64,000 nucleotides of DNA, taken from assembly GCA_021204045.1 (NCBI GenBank), contig JAJQAA010000065.1:28562-92561 (forward strand), in the 5' to 3' direction. The DNA comes from Clostridiales bacterium. Lineage in GTDB: Bacteria; Bacillota; Clostridia; Lachnospirales; Lachnospiraceae. The position numbers and the translations under genes were made by a program. Positions within the stretch are counted from its first letter, which is position 1. Every line of letters starts with the position of its first letter. The notes under the pieces are model-generated. The model was given only the letters and a program-made list of their open reading frames with translations. It made no database searches and was not told where the DNA came from. Positions 51,960-60,556 of the stretch are shown one piece after another.

Positions 51960-53147
51960 TTACAGATTTACCTCAATTTTTTCTTCCTTAATGTTGTGCT
52001 TTTTCGCATAGCCGGTCAGGATCAGCGTCAGCGCGCCGTCTCCGGTAACATTGCAGGCCGTACCGAAGGAATCCTGCAGAGCGAAAATGGTCAGCATCAG
52101 ACCGGTCCCGGTCTCATCAAAGCCGAGAACCGAGATAATCAGTCCCAGAGAAGCCATAACCGTACCGCCCGGCACACCGGGAGCGCCGATCGCGAAAATA
52201 CCAAGAAGCAGGCAGAACAGAACCATGGAACCAAGAGCCGGAAGCCGCCCATAAAGAATCTTGGACACCACCATAACAAAGAATGTCTCTGTCAGCACGG
52301 AACCGCAAAGATGGATATTGGCAAACAGCGGAATGCCAAACTCAAGCATATCCGAGCGCAGAACCTTGCTCTTTTTCGCACAGCTCAAGGCCACAGACAG
52401 CGTCGCTGCGGAGCTCATCGTACCGACTGCCGTCAGATAGGCCGGACCGTAATGTTTCAGAACCTCCCACGGATTGCTTCCGGAATAGGCTCCGGCCACG
52501 CCATAGAGAACCGCAAGCCAGATATAATGTCCGATCATGACAATCAGGATTACCTTCACAAACACCGGGAACTGTCCCGTGATGGTGCCGTCGTAAGCCA
52601 GACCCGCAAAGGTGGTAGCGATAAAGAACGGCAGGATCGGAATCACAACCTTCGTAACAATATCCAGCACGATGCGCTGGAACTCATCCAGAACCGCGGT
52701 AATTACCTTCGCCTTCGTCCATACCGCAGCAAGACCAAGCAGAATCGAAAATACCAGAGCGCTCATAACTGACATGATCTGAGGAATGTCAAGCTGAAAC
52801 GCCACTCCCGGCAGATCCCGCAGACCATCCACACTGCTCACGATATTCATCCCCGGAATCAGCGTAAATCCGGCTGTCATCGAGATCAGCGCCGCGCAGA
52901 CCGATGACACATAGGCAATGGTCAGCGCCACAGCCAGCATTCTGGAGGCGCTGGAACCCAGCTTCGTAATGGAAGGCGCAATAAAACCGATAATAATCAG
53001 CGGAACACAAAATGTAATCAGCTGTCCCAGAATGTACTTGATTGTGACAATAATCGTCATCAGACCTTCCGGTGCCCATAACCCCACAATCGTTCCGATT
53101 AACAGACCCAATACCAGCTTAGCCGGCAAGCTTTTTAATAAATTCAT
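51960..53147 (-). CDS. Dicarboxylate/amino acid:cation symporter (DAACS/SstT-like)
   Basis: A 395-aa glutamate-transporter-homologue fold protein. Seen: VLGLLIGTIVGLWAPEG, the hairpin Ser-rich region VGTMSSAATLSVALSCAKK and GAPGVPGGTVMASLGLIISVLG, which match the substrate/cation site of serine-threonine/dicarboxylate symporters. It follows the desulfidase gene by 148 nt, so it probably imports cysteine, serine or a related amino acid (inference). Confidence 0.92.
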   Translation of the reverse strand: MNLLKSLPAKLVLGLLIGTIVGLWAPEGLMTIIVTIKYILGQLITFCVPLIIIGFIAPSITKLGSSASRMLAVALTIAYVSSVCAALISMTAGFTLIPGMNIVSSVDGLRDLPGVAFQLDIPQIMSVMSALVFSILLGLAAVWTKAKVITAVLDEFQRIVLDIVTKVVIPILPFFIATTFAGLAYDGTITGQFPVFVKVILIVMIGHYIWLAVLYGVAGAYSGSNPWEVLKHYGPAYLTAVGTMSSAATLSVALSCAKKSKVLRSDMLEFGIPLFANIHLCGSVLTETFFVMVVSKILYGRLPALGSMVLFCLLLGIFAIGAPGVPGGTVMASLGLIISVLGFDETGTGLMLTIFALQDSFGTACNVTGDGALTLILTGYAKKHNIKEEKIEVNL

Positions 53148-53162
53148 ACCTTTCCCCTTTCT

Positions 53163-53275
53163 CGTTTACGCGATTCGGATGATCGCATACCCTCATTCTA
53201 TCGTGATTTCATCACGATCATCATTCGCCGTTCGCCATGAGTGCGTACACCCGAAGGGCGTACCTTGTGTAAACG
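53163..53275 (-). repeat. Cluster of short hairpins between cyuA and symporter genes
   Basis: CGTTTAC (53163-53169) and GTAAACG (53269-53275) frame ATCGTGAT-TTC-ATCACGAT (53201-53219), a GCGAT/ATCGC stem and a GTACACCC-GAA-GGGCGTAC stem with one G-T pair in RNA. The 3-nt TTC/GAA loops resemble those in the rimP leader element. Confidence 0.65.
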
Positions 53276-53295
53276 CCATCCTGGCTCACTTTCGC

Positions 53296-54570
53296 TCATT
53301 CCATCATAATCTCAATGATTTCCTCGTTTGTTTCCTTCATACCCTCCCGGGCCAGACGGCCCACGTTGCGAATGGTATTTTCCACGCCCTTGGTGACAAT
53401 CCCGTCGCCGCCGTAGAACTGCTGTCCGCGGATGTACATATTGTAACCCAGGATACCCGCATCCACCGCCTCGGCAATCTTAGCCGCACAGGAAGCCTTT
53501 GCTCCGTCGCAGACCATACCGGACATAATCGCGATGGCATTGACCACCGTATGTACAACATCTTCATACCCGCCGCCGCAAAGATAAGCAATACCCGCTC
53601 CGGCCCCCGCTCCGGCATTGACCGCGCCGCAATAGGCAGACAGACGGCCGATCGGCGTCTTCTGATGAATCGCCGTCAGATTGGAGAGCGCAAGCGCCCG
53701 GTAAAGCTTCTCCCGGCTGACTTCCAGCTCCTCGGCATAGACAATCACCGGCACGGATGCCGTGATTCCCTGGTTGCCGCTGCCCGAATTGATGACCACC
53801 GGCAGTTCACACCCATTCATCCGCGCGTCCGAACCGGCGGCAGCCATCGCTCTCGCCCTCGTCCGCACATCATCTCCATTCATATCCAGCAGAACGCTGC
53901 CAATATTGGCTCCGTAATCACCCAGCAGCCCTTCCCGGGCAATCGCCATATTGTACTGGATCTGCTGATCCAGGATATCCTGGATATCCGCGGTGTCCAC
54001 CGTCGTGATGAAATCCCAGATACCCTCCATACTCAGAAGCGAGCGATCCGTCAGCCCTTCCTCGCTCTCACCTTCTACTTTTTCCTCTTTGAGGACAACG
54101 CCGTTCTTCTCGATCAGGACGATATTGGTGTGGTAATTGGCGATGCGCACCCACGCGCTGGCGTCTCCCTTGTAAAGGGTAACCAGGATATCAAAGACCA
54201 ATCCATTGTCAAGTCTCTCAACTTCGACGTTCGTCTGATCCACAAATGTCTGGATCTGTGCGATCTGCTCCGGCGTCACATCAGCGATAACCTCCAGCTC
54301 CCGATCCGGATTCCCTGCCACGATCCCCGCCGCAGCCGCAGCTGCGATTCCTCTCATATGGTTGGTATTCGGCACAATCACGGATTTCACATTTTTGATA
54401 ATGCTGCCGCTGGCGCCGATGACCACACGGTCCGGCAGATCGCCCAGCGTCCTTTTTGCAACCGCGGCCGCGTAGGCGAGCGCGATCGGCTCCGTGCAGC
54501 CCATTGCGGGCTGAAGTTCTTCCCTCAGGATCTGGATATAAGCAAAATACCTTATGTCCGTTCGTTCCAT
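53296..54570 (-). CDS. cyuA: L-cysteine desulfidase family protein (CyuA/UPF0597)
   Basis: 424 aa. This Fe-S enzyme family breaks cysteine into pyruvate, ammonia and sulfide. Conserved Cys in AMGCTEPIALAYA (C24) and CDGAKASCAAKIAEA, plus SGSGNQGITASVPV and YCGAVNAGAGAGAG, match the family. AGGGGG-like site upstream of the ATG 54570. Expressed with the downstream symporter; divergent LysR gene probably controls it. Serine as alternative substrate cannot be excluded. Confidence 0.9.
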   Translation of the reverse strand: MERTDIRYFAYIQILREELQPAMGCTEPIALAYAAAVAKRTLGDLPDRVVIGASGSIIKNVKSVIVPNTNHMRGIAAAAAAGIVAGNPDRELEVIADVTPEQIAQIQTFVDQTNVEVERLDNGLVFDILVTLYKGDASAWVRIANYHTNIVLIEKNGVVLKEEKVEGESEEGLTDRSLLSMEGIWDFITTVDTADIQDILDQQIQYNMAIAREGLLGDYGANIGSVLLDMNGDDVRTRARAMAAAGSDARMNGCELPVVINSGSGNQGITASVPVIVYAEELEVSREKLYRALALSNLTAIHQKTPIGRLSAYCGAVNAGAGAGAGIAYLCGGGYEDVVHTVVNAIAIMSGMVCDGAKASCAAKIAEAVDAGILGYNMYIRGQQFYGGDGIVTKGVENTIRNVGRLAREGMKETNEEIIEIMME

Positions 54571-54675
54571 AGCATCCCCCTCTTCTGAATGTCCGGGATG
54601 ACGGAAAATTTCTGATTAAAAAGCTGATTGAGCAACCTTTGATTCGCCATCCGTGGACTTGTATTTTCTTTAAAA

Positions 54676-54681
54676 TTATAG
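54676..54681 (-). promoter_or_regulatory. Putative -10 of the cyuA operon
   Basis: Minus strand TATAAT without a good -35 at the proper distance, which fits activation by the divergent LysR protein. The 54571-54761 gap is AT-rich and holds both promoters. Confidence 0.5.
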
Positions 54682-54761
54682 TATCATAGCGTTATCCAAA
54701 AGTAAAATTTAATTTTTTTAATGAATTGTTTATATTTTTTTATGGGTTATGGAGGAAAATC

Positions 54762-55646
54762 ATGGAAATCCGTGAAATCAATACCTTTCTTCTGGCTGCC
54801 AGACTGGAAAGCTTCTCCAAAGCCGCCAGAGAGCTCGGTTATTCCCAGGCGGCGGTCACCATCCAGATTCAGAATCTGGAAAAGGAACTTGACGCGCGTC
54901 TCTTTGACCGCATCGGCAGAAAAACCGTTCTCACCCACACCGGACAGATCTTTTACAGTCACGCACTGAATATCTCCAGGGAAATCTCCGCTACCAAATC
55001 TGACATCATGCGCAGATCCGAGCTCACCGGCACGCTCTCGATCGGCGCGATCGACTCCGTCTGCACCTGCATTCTTCCGCCGCTGATCGAAGAGTATCAC
55101 CAGAGATATCCCGCTGTCACGATACGGATCGTCCCCGATTCCCCCGCCATTCTTCTGGACAGCCTGGCCAAAAACCAGCTCGATCTCGTCTACCTGCTGG
55201 ACCAGAGGATTTTTGAACCCAGACTGAAAAAAGTGATTGAGGAACCGGAGGAAATCATTTTCGTCACCTCCGTCTCTCATCCGGTCACCAAAAAAGAAAG
55301 CCTCGTTCTGGATGAGGTTCTCTCCTGGCCGTTTATTCTCACGGAAAAGGACGCCAGCTACCGTTTCGCGCTGGATCAGTATCTGGGCGCTACCGGGCGG
55401 ACACTGAATCCGTTTCTGGAAACCCGCAACACCGAATTTATCGTCCAGCTGCTCAAATCCGGCTCCGCACTCTCCTTTCTGCCCCGCTTCACGGTACAGC
55501 ACGAAATAAACGCCGGAACTCTGGCCGCGCTTCCCGTCAGGGACTTCCGGTTACGATATTGGCGACAGGTACTCTATCACAAAGACAAATGGCTTGCCCG
55601 GGAGATGGCCGCCTTCATCCAGCTGGTTCAGGATACAAAAGCATGA
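54762..55646 (+). CDS. LysR-family transcriptional regulator
   Basis: 294 aa. N-terminal helix-turn-helix (MEIREINTFLLAARLESFSKAARELGYSQAAVTIQIQNLEKEL) and C-terminal effector domain from about residue 90. Start ATG 54762 has GGAGG 6 nt upstream; an upstream TTG frame is rejected. Divergent from cyuA and thus its probable regulator, responding to cysteine or a related compound (inference). It overlaps the 3' end of dacF by 32 nt. Confidence 0.93.
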   Translation: MEIREINTFLLAARLESFSKAARELGYSQAAVTIQIQNLEKELDARLFDRIGRKTVLTHTGQIFYSHALNISREISATKSDIMRRSELTGTLSIGAIDSVCTCILPPLIEEYHQRYPAVTIRIVPDSPAILLDSLAKNQLDLVYLLDQRIFEPRLKKVIEEPEEIIFVTSVSHPVTKKESLVLDEVLSWPFILTEKDASYRFALDQYLGATGRTLNPFLETRNTEFIVQLLKSGSALSFLPRFTVQHEINAGTLAALPVRDFRLRYWRQVLYHKDKWLAREMAAFIQLVQDTKA

Positions 55647-56910
55647 TAAAGCTTTCCCAGGTCTTTTGCAGATAATCCCTCCAGCCCGCGCGGCGTACCT
55701 CGCCATCCGAAAGGATATCCACCTCGCCCAGCACCTTTCCATTCAGTTCGTAACGAAGCACGCCGGCCTTCTGACCTTCTTCCACCGGAGCGGACAATTC
55801 TTCCTGCAGCTGGAGTTTTTTCTCAATCGTCGAGAAGTCCTCGCCGCCAAGCCCCAGATAGGAAAATTCCCCTGTGTAACGCAGTTTTACCTGCTCTTCC
55901 ACACCGTCGCGCACCGACATTTCCGGCAGGGCCGGCATATCCGTATCTTCGTACAATCTGCAATTGGCATACCCGTAATTCAGCATTGTCTGCGCGTCCG
56001 AAAAGCGGGTCTTGTAATCAGGCGCCGCCATCACCACGGCGATCAGGCGCACGCCGTCTTTTAGCGCTGTCGCCGACAGACAGTATTTTGCCAGCGAGGT
56101 AGAACCGGTTTTCAGACCCGTAACCGTAAATCCGGTCGCCATTTTCAGAAGCTTATTGGTGTTGGCCAGACCAAACTCTTTCGTCCCCTGTTTCGTTACA
56201 TGCACGATGTTTTCCATCCAGATCGTTGAATAATTGTGGATCGCCGGATAGCGCGTGATCAGCTCCCTGGACATGATCGCGATATCCCGCGCCGTCGTTA
56301 CGTGTGTGGAAGAATCTGTCAGACCGCAGCAATCCTCAAAATTCGTGCCGTTCATGCCAAGTCCCGCCGCGCGCTCATTCATCATCCGCACAAACTCCGG
56401 TTCCGTACCGGCGATGTATTCGGCCATCGCCACCGAAGCGTCATTTCCCGAAGCCACCACGATACACTTAATCAGCGTCTCGACCGTCTGCACCTCGCCT
56501 TCCTCGAGGAAAACCTGGGAACCTCCCATCGATTTGGCGTAGGCGCTTGTCACCACCTCGTCGTCCAGGTGGATCTTCCCGGCGTCGATCGCGTCGAAGA
56601 TCAGGATCAGCGTCATAATCTTGGTAATGCTCGCCGGGCTGCGCTGCTCGTCGGCGTTTTTCTCAAAAATCACCTGTCCCGTCGACGCTTCCATCAATAT
56701 GGCGCTCGGCGCCGCGATCTCCGGGCCGCTCTCCGATCTGCTGTCCGCTGCGGCTGCTTCTGTAGTGGTTGCTTCTGCAGCGATCGCGTACGGTATTCCC
56801 TGTCCACTATTTACAAGCGAAGGCTCTGACGCATGAACTGACACAACCGGTACAATATACAACGCCGCTACCAGTATCAGCGCGCACAAAATCGAGAGAA
56901 TCTTCCTCAT
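55615..56910 (-). CDS. dacF: D-alanyl-D-alanine carboxypeptidase (PBP5/DacF type)
   Basis: It trims the terminal D-Ala of peptidoglycan stems. Signal peptide at 1-28 (MRKILSILCALILVAALYIV), SxxK as SITK, SGN in VASGNDASVAMAEY, and KTG in LKTGST; a C-terminal membrane-anchoring helix region (LQKTWESFIMLLY) ends the 431-aa protein. Start ATG 56910 follows GGAG. Upstream GCATA (56972-56968), 17 bp, CATACAA (56950-56944) resembles a sigma-G promoter, which would suit a sporulation carboxypeptidase; that is tentative. Confidence 0.92.
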   Translation of the reverse strand: MRKILSILCALILVAALYIVPVVSVHASEPSLVNSGQGIPYAIAAEATTTEAAAADSRSESGPEIAAPSAILMEASTGQVIFEKNADEQRSPASITKIMTLILIFDAIDAGKIHLDDEVVTSAYAKSMGGSQVFLEEGEVQTVETLIKCIVVASGNDASVAMAEYIAGTEPEFVRMMNERAAGLGMNGTNFEDCCGLTDSSTHVTTARDIAIMSRELITRYPAIHNYSTIWMENIVHVTKQGTKEFGLANTNKLLKMATGFTVTGLKTGSTSLAKYCLSATALKDGVRLIAVVMAAPDYKTRFSDAQTMLNYGYANCRLYEDTDMPALPEMSVRDGVEEQVKLRYTGEFSYLGLGGEDFSTIEKKLQLQEELSAPVEEGQKAGVLRYELNGKVLGEVDILSDGEVRRAGWRDYLQKTWESFIMLLYPEPAG

Positions 56911-57199
56911 AGCCTTTTCTCCATCCACATTCTCTGTTAACCATTGTATGGCGGCGGACAGGCCACTTATGCAGAAGAACATTGCAGAATCGTTTCCGGT
57001 ATCTTCCCTTTCTCTTAAATAACAGTCCACGAAAAGTATTTTTCTGGGAAAAATTTCCAGGACAAAAATCATCCCGGTGATAGCCGTGAGAAGATAAATA
57101 TGTTAAACTATGAGGGAAGAGAATTACCGAACAGATAAGCAGTTCAAAGACGAATACCGCAAAAAATATACCAGTCTGACGAAACGGAGATTTACATAG

Positions 57200-58684
57200 A
57201 TGAACCGATATGAATTTGGTCGGCGCTACCGCAGGAACCGGATGCGCCGTAAGATATTGCGCTGTCTTGCCGGCCTGCTCTGCGCGGGTGCAATCGGCGC
57301 GGGCGGATGGTTTGCCGTATCCGCATTGCGCGGACAGCAGGAAAACAATAACGTACAGATTGCCCGCCTGCAAGCGGAAAATGAAGATGTCACTAATACC
57401 GCTGCCGCCGGTGCAAACACAGACGGTACGACAGACGGCAGCGCAGGTATGGGAACTGGCAGCACAACGGATGGATCCGGCTTGGAGACTGCCACCCTTC
57501 AGAGTCCCCTGGAGCTTCTGCTTGCCCGCGCGGACACACTCGCGCTCGGCTACGACTACGACGCCGCGATCGCCCTCCTGCAAAACGACACGGAGTATTC
57601 CACGGAACCGGCCGTACAGTCCGCAATCGCAGACTACGAAGCCACAAAAGCAGCTCTGATACGCGTTGACGTCACCCAGGTCACGCATGTCTTCTTCCAT
57701 TCCCTGATCGTCGATCCGGCAAAAGCCTTTGACGGCGACGCAGACCAGGACGGCTTCAACCAGGTGATGACCACCGTATCAGAATTCAAAAAAATCATCC
57801 GGTCCATGTACGATCGCGGCTTTGTGCTCGTGAGCCTGCACGACCTTGCCTGTGAGAGCACGGATGAAAACGGGAACACAGTGATGAAGGCCGGCGACAT
57901 CCTTCTCCCGGAAGGGAAAACTCCCTTTGTCATGTCCCAGGACGATCTCTGCTATTACATTTATATGGACGGCGACGGCTTCGCGAGCCGCATGGTGATC
58001 GGCGAGGACGGCAAACCTACCTGCGAGATGACGCTTGAGGATGGCAGTACCGTAACGGGCGCCTATGATCTCGTACCGATCCTTGAAGAATTCATTCAGG
58101 AACACCCGGATTTTTCCTACCGGGGCGCGCGCGCCGTCCTGGCTTTCACCGGTTATCAGGGAATCCTCGGCTACCGTACCGCCTATAACTACGCGGATTC
58201 CGACACCTATGAACAGGACAAGCAGACCGCGACAAAAGTCGCCCAGTGCCTGCGCGACAATGGCTGGGAACTGGCCTCACACAGCTGGGGACATTTAAAT
58301 CTCGGTGAGATTGAGATGGAACGTTTCCGGGAAGACACAGACAAATGGAAAGATGAGGTTGAGTCGCTGATCGGCCCGACCGACATTATCCTTTTCCCAT
58401 TTGGCACCGATATCGGCGACTGGCATCCCTACAGCTCGGACAATGAACGCTACGCCTATCTGTATGAAAAAGGATTCCGCTACTTCTGCAACGTGGATTC
58501 CAGCAGGTACTGGGTACAGCTAAACGGCAAATGCTTCCGCCAGGGCCGCCGCAACCTTGACGGCTACCGCATGTGGAAGGACATTACTGCGGAAGCGGAA
58601 GGACGCGAGCGAAAGCTGGAAGACATCTTCCACGCGGAAGATGTCTTCGATGAGGCGCGGCCGACACCGGTTCCGGATCTCTAA
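57200..58684 (+). CDS. Polysaccharide deacetylase family protein, membrane-anchored
   Basis: 494 aa: basic N-terminus, one membrane helix (residues about 20-42), a Ser/Thr/Gly linker, then a NodB-like domain. HVFFHSLIVDP and ASHSWGHLNLG (HxxxH type metal ligands) and FPFGTDIGDW are visible. It would act outside the membrane on an N-acetylated glycan. The usual TFDDG motif is not obvious (VLAFTGYQG is at the place), so activity is uncertain. 289 nt upstream hold the dacF and this gene's promoters. Confidence 0.82.
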   Translation: MNRYEFGRRYRRNRMRRKILRCLAGLLCAGAIGAGGWFAVSALRGQQENNNVQIARLQAENEDVTNTAAAGANTDGTTDGSAGMGTGSTTDGSGLETATLQSPLELLLARADTLALGYDYDAAIALLQNDTEYSTEPAVQSAIADYEATKAALIRVDVTQVTHVFFHSLIVDPAKAFDGDADQDGFNQVMTTVSEFKKIIRSMYDRGFVLVSLHDLACESTDENGNTVMKAGDILLPEGKTPFVMSQDDLCYYIYMDGDGFASRMVIGEDGKPTCEMTLEDGSTVTGAYDLVPILEEFIQEHPDFSYRGARAVLAFTGYQGILGYRTAYNYADSDTYEQDKQTATKVAQCLRDNGWELASHSWGHLNLGEIEMERFREDTDKWKDEVESLIGPTDIILFPFGTDIGDWHPYSSDNERYAYLYEKGFRYFCNVDSSRYWVQLNGKCFRQGRRNLDGYRMWKDITAEAEGRERKLEDIFHAEDVFDEARPTPVPDL

Positions 58685-58692
58685 ACATAGGG

Positions 58693-59328
58693 TTACAGAA
58701 GTCCGCGCCCCCGCAGATAGCTCTCAATAAGATCCACGGCACCTTCCGTGCCGGTTTTTGCCGTATTGATCATCAGATCATAATTTTCAATATCCTCCCA
58801 GCTGCGCCCCGTATAATAACGATGGTAATCGCGGCGCTCCCGGTCGATGCGACGGATGTTCTTAACAATATCCTTCTCATTGAAATAATGCTTTTCACGG
58901 ATCCGCTTCACCCGTGCTTCCATATCTGCGTAGATAAAGACGCGCGCCAGGTCATCGCGTCCCTCAAGGACATATTCCGCGCAGCGCCCGATAAATACGC
59001 AGGATTCCGCGTCCGCAAGCTTGCGGATCACCTCGGACTGGAAGCGGAACAGATTATCCGCCGAGACCAGATCCGAACCGAAGGACGGCTCCCCCAGCTC
59101 CGGCCGCAGACTGCTGATCACCTTGTACAGCATGCGGTTCCCGGCGCGCTCATCCGCGAGATGAAAATAGCTCTCCTTGATACCGCTCTCATCGGAATTC
59201 ATCCGGAGGATATTTTTGTCGTAACAGTCGATACCAAGACGCTTCGCGAGACGGGCGCCGATCTCTCCGCCGCCACTGCCGTACTGACGGCCGATGGTAA
59301 TAATCCGATGGTTCTCTCCCATATTCAT
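58693..59328 (-). CDS. Cytidylate-kinase-like protein
   Basis: A 211-aa P-loop protein: ITIGRQYGSGGGEIGARLAKRLGI, SCVFIGRCAEYVL and LARVFIYADMEARVKRI. This belongs to the cytidylate-kinase-like family (Cmk_2 type) common in Clostridia, distinct from Cmk; substrate unknown. It faces the deacetylase gene tail to tail with an 8-nt gap. Its 5' region holds a hairpin and two 63-bp repeats. Confidence 0.88.
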   Translation of the reverse strand: MNMGENHRIITIGRQYGSGGGEIGARLAKRLGIDCYDKNILRMNSDESGIKESYFHLADERAGNRMLYKVISSLRPELGEPSFGSDLVSADNLFRFQSEVIRKLADAESCVFIGRCAEYVLEGRDDLARVFIYADMEARVKRIREKHYFNEKDIVKNIRRIDRERRDYHRYYTGRSWEDIENYDLMINTAKTGTEGAVDLIESYLRGRGLL

Positions 59329-59417
59329 CCCTCCTTGTTTCTAAGCACACGGACTTCCGTACGGACAGAGCCTCGAAAAATCTTTGGCTCTGTCTTTTGC
59401 ATACATCTCACCATGTC

Positions 59418-59480
59418 CACTAACCTCAGCTTTCACCTACGGTTCAGCTTCGCTACACCGCAGGCGTCCTTTAGGAAGTG
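59418..59480. repeat. 63-bp direct repeat, copy 1
   Basis: Begins CACTAACCTCAGC and ends CTTTAGGAAGTG. It matches copy 2 (59497-59559) at 58 of 63 positions. Confidence 0.9.
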
Positions 59481-59496
59481 GCCAGGTGCAAGTTCG

Positions 59497-59559
59497 CACT
59501 AACCTCAGCCTTCGCCTACGGCTCAGCTTCGCTACACCGAAGGCGTTCTTTAGGAAGTG
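59497..59559. repeat. 63-bp direct repeat, copy 2
   Basis: Contains a perfect GCCTTCG/CGAAGGC stem enclosing AGC-TTC-GCT, so each unit can fold by itself. Spacing between copies is 79 bp start to start. Confidence 0.9.
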
Positions 59560-59633
59560 CTCACATTGTACCATATTTTCTAAATTTTTTTAACTGTTTT
59601 TGGGAAATATATGAAATTTTAATTGTTTTTCTG

Positions 59634-60410
59634 TTATTGCGCCGCTTCTTGCAGCATGTATGTCGCGTATCCGTAGTTGTGCAGCAGCTGCTCCGTCCTG
59701 GCGGCATTGTCCAGATTTAAAAACGCGCCGACACGGACGCTGTAATTGCCGTCTTTATAGACAATAAATGCCGGGAAACCCTGACTGCGCAGCGTGTTGG
59801 CCTGCTTCTCGGCATTTTCCCGGTTCCGGTACAGACCCACCTGAATCTGGTAATATTCCGGTGGCCGCTCCTCCTCCCGGAGTGTATCCACTACTCCCGC
59901 CGCGATCGCTGCGGCAATCGCATCAAACTGCTCGTCAAACAGACGATTATCGATATCGTTATCCAGAAAACCGGTTTCCACCAGCACAGCCGGCATCCTC
60001 GTATGGCGCAGTACAATCAGACCCGGCCGTTCCTGGACGCCTAAATTTGTGAAACCAGCCTTTTCCAGCCTTGCATTGATATTTTTCGCCATCGCCCCGG
60101 CAATGCCGCTGTCTTCATACACCAACGTCTCCACGCCTGACGCTGTTCCCGGAACCGGCATGGCGTTGCGGTGCAGCGACAGAAAATAATCCGCGTCAGC
60201 ATGATTCGCAATCATCGCCTTTTCAAACGGCGTATTATAGATATCCGTCACCCGTGTGTAGGCAACATCAAATCCATCGTCGGCAAGGATCTGACCAACC
60301 GCCAGCGCCAGCCTCAGGTTGTCGTCCTTCTCTTTTCTCTCGTTATATACGGCTCCCGGTTCTGCGCCGCCGTGCCCCGCGTCAATCACAATTCGCTTCA
60401 TTTCCGCCAC
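59634..60410 (-). CDS. N-acetylmuramoyl-L-alanine amidase (amidase_3) with SPOR domain
   Basis: 258 aa. Zinc site: H in VIDAGHGG, E in YNERKEKD, H in SLHRNAM; catalytic Glu in VETGFLDN. Residues about 185-258 are a SPOR domain that binds denuded peptidoglycan. There is no signal peptide; this matches CwlC, a mother-cell lysis amidase of Bacillus sporulation, and a similar late-sporulation role is inferred. A strong hairpin lies just upstream. Confidence 0.88.
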   Translation of the reverse strand: MAEMKRIVIDAGHGGAEPGAVYNERKEKDDNLRLALAVGQILADDGFDVAYTRVTDIYNTPFEKAMIANHADADYFLSLHRNAMPVPGTASGVETLVYEDSGIAGAMAKNINARLEKAGFTNLGVQERPGLIVLRHTRMPAVLVETGFLDNDIDNRLFDEQFDAIAAAIAAGVVDTLREEERPPEYYQIQVGLYRNRENAEKQANTLRSQGFPAFIVYKDGNYSVRVGAFLNLDNAARTEQLLHNYGYATYMLQEAAQ

Positions 60411-60418
60411 AATAAAAC

Positions 60419-60463
60419 ACTCCCTTTGCTTACTGCTTATAATCTACAGTATGCAAAGGGAGT
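60419..60463 (-). terminator. Long hairpin before amidase gene
   Basis: ACTCCCTTTGC (60419-60429) and GCAAAGGGAGT (60453-60463) pair perfectly, with an inner TACTG/CAGTA stem. On the minus strand TGTTTTAT follows, so it may end the glycyl-radical-enzyme transcript about 100 nt past its stop. It also contains TATAAT-like sequence, so it could alternatively be an operator. Confidence 0.65.
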
Positions 60464-60556
60464 CGCTAACTTGCCGGATACATGCACGAAACCGGACAGC
60501 AACAATTGCCATCCGGCTCCGTGACTTTACCATGCAGGTCAATATTTATCGTTCGA

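Larger units (their letters stand above)
59329..59633. other. 305-nt intergenic region with hairpin and 63-bp direct repeats
   Basis: Contains GACAGAGCC (59364-59372) paired with GGCTCTGTC (59386-59394), then two direct repeats, then an AT-rich stretch (59561-59633). Minus-strand promoter for the kinase-like gene should lie here, but I see no clear -35/-10 pair. No open frame is credible. Confidence 0.6.

Noticed and set aside
56911..57072. N-terminal extension of dacF by 54 codons
   Set aside because: The extension precedes a perfect signal peptide with its own ribosome site at 56910, so the longer start is not credible.
59418..59559. Possible CRISPR remnant (two repeats with a 16-nt gap)
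   Set aside because: The repeats are 63 bp, too long, the gap is too short for a spacer and there are no cas genes.
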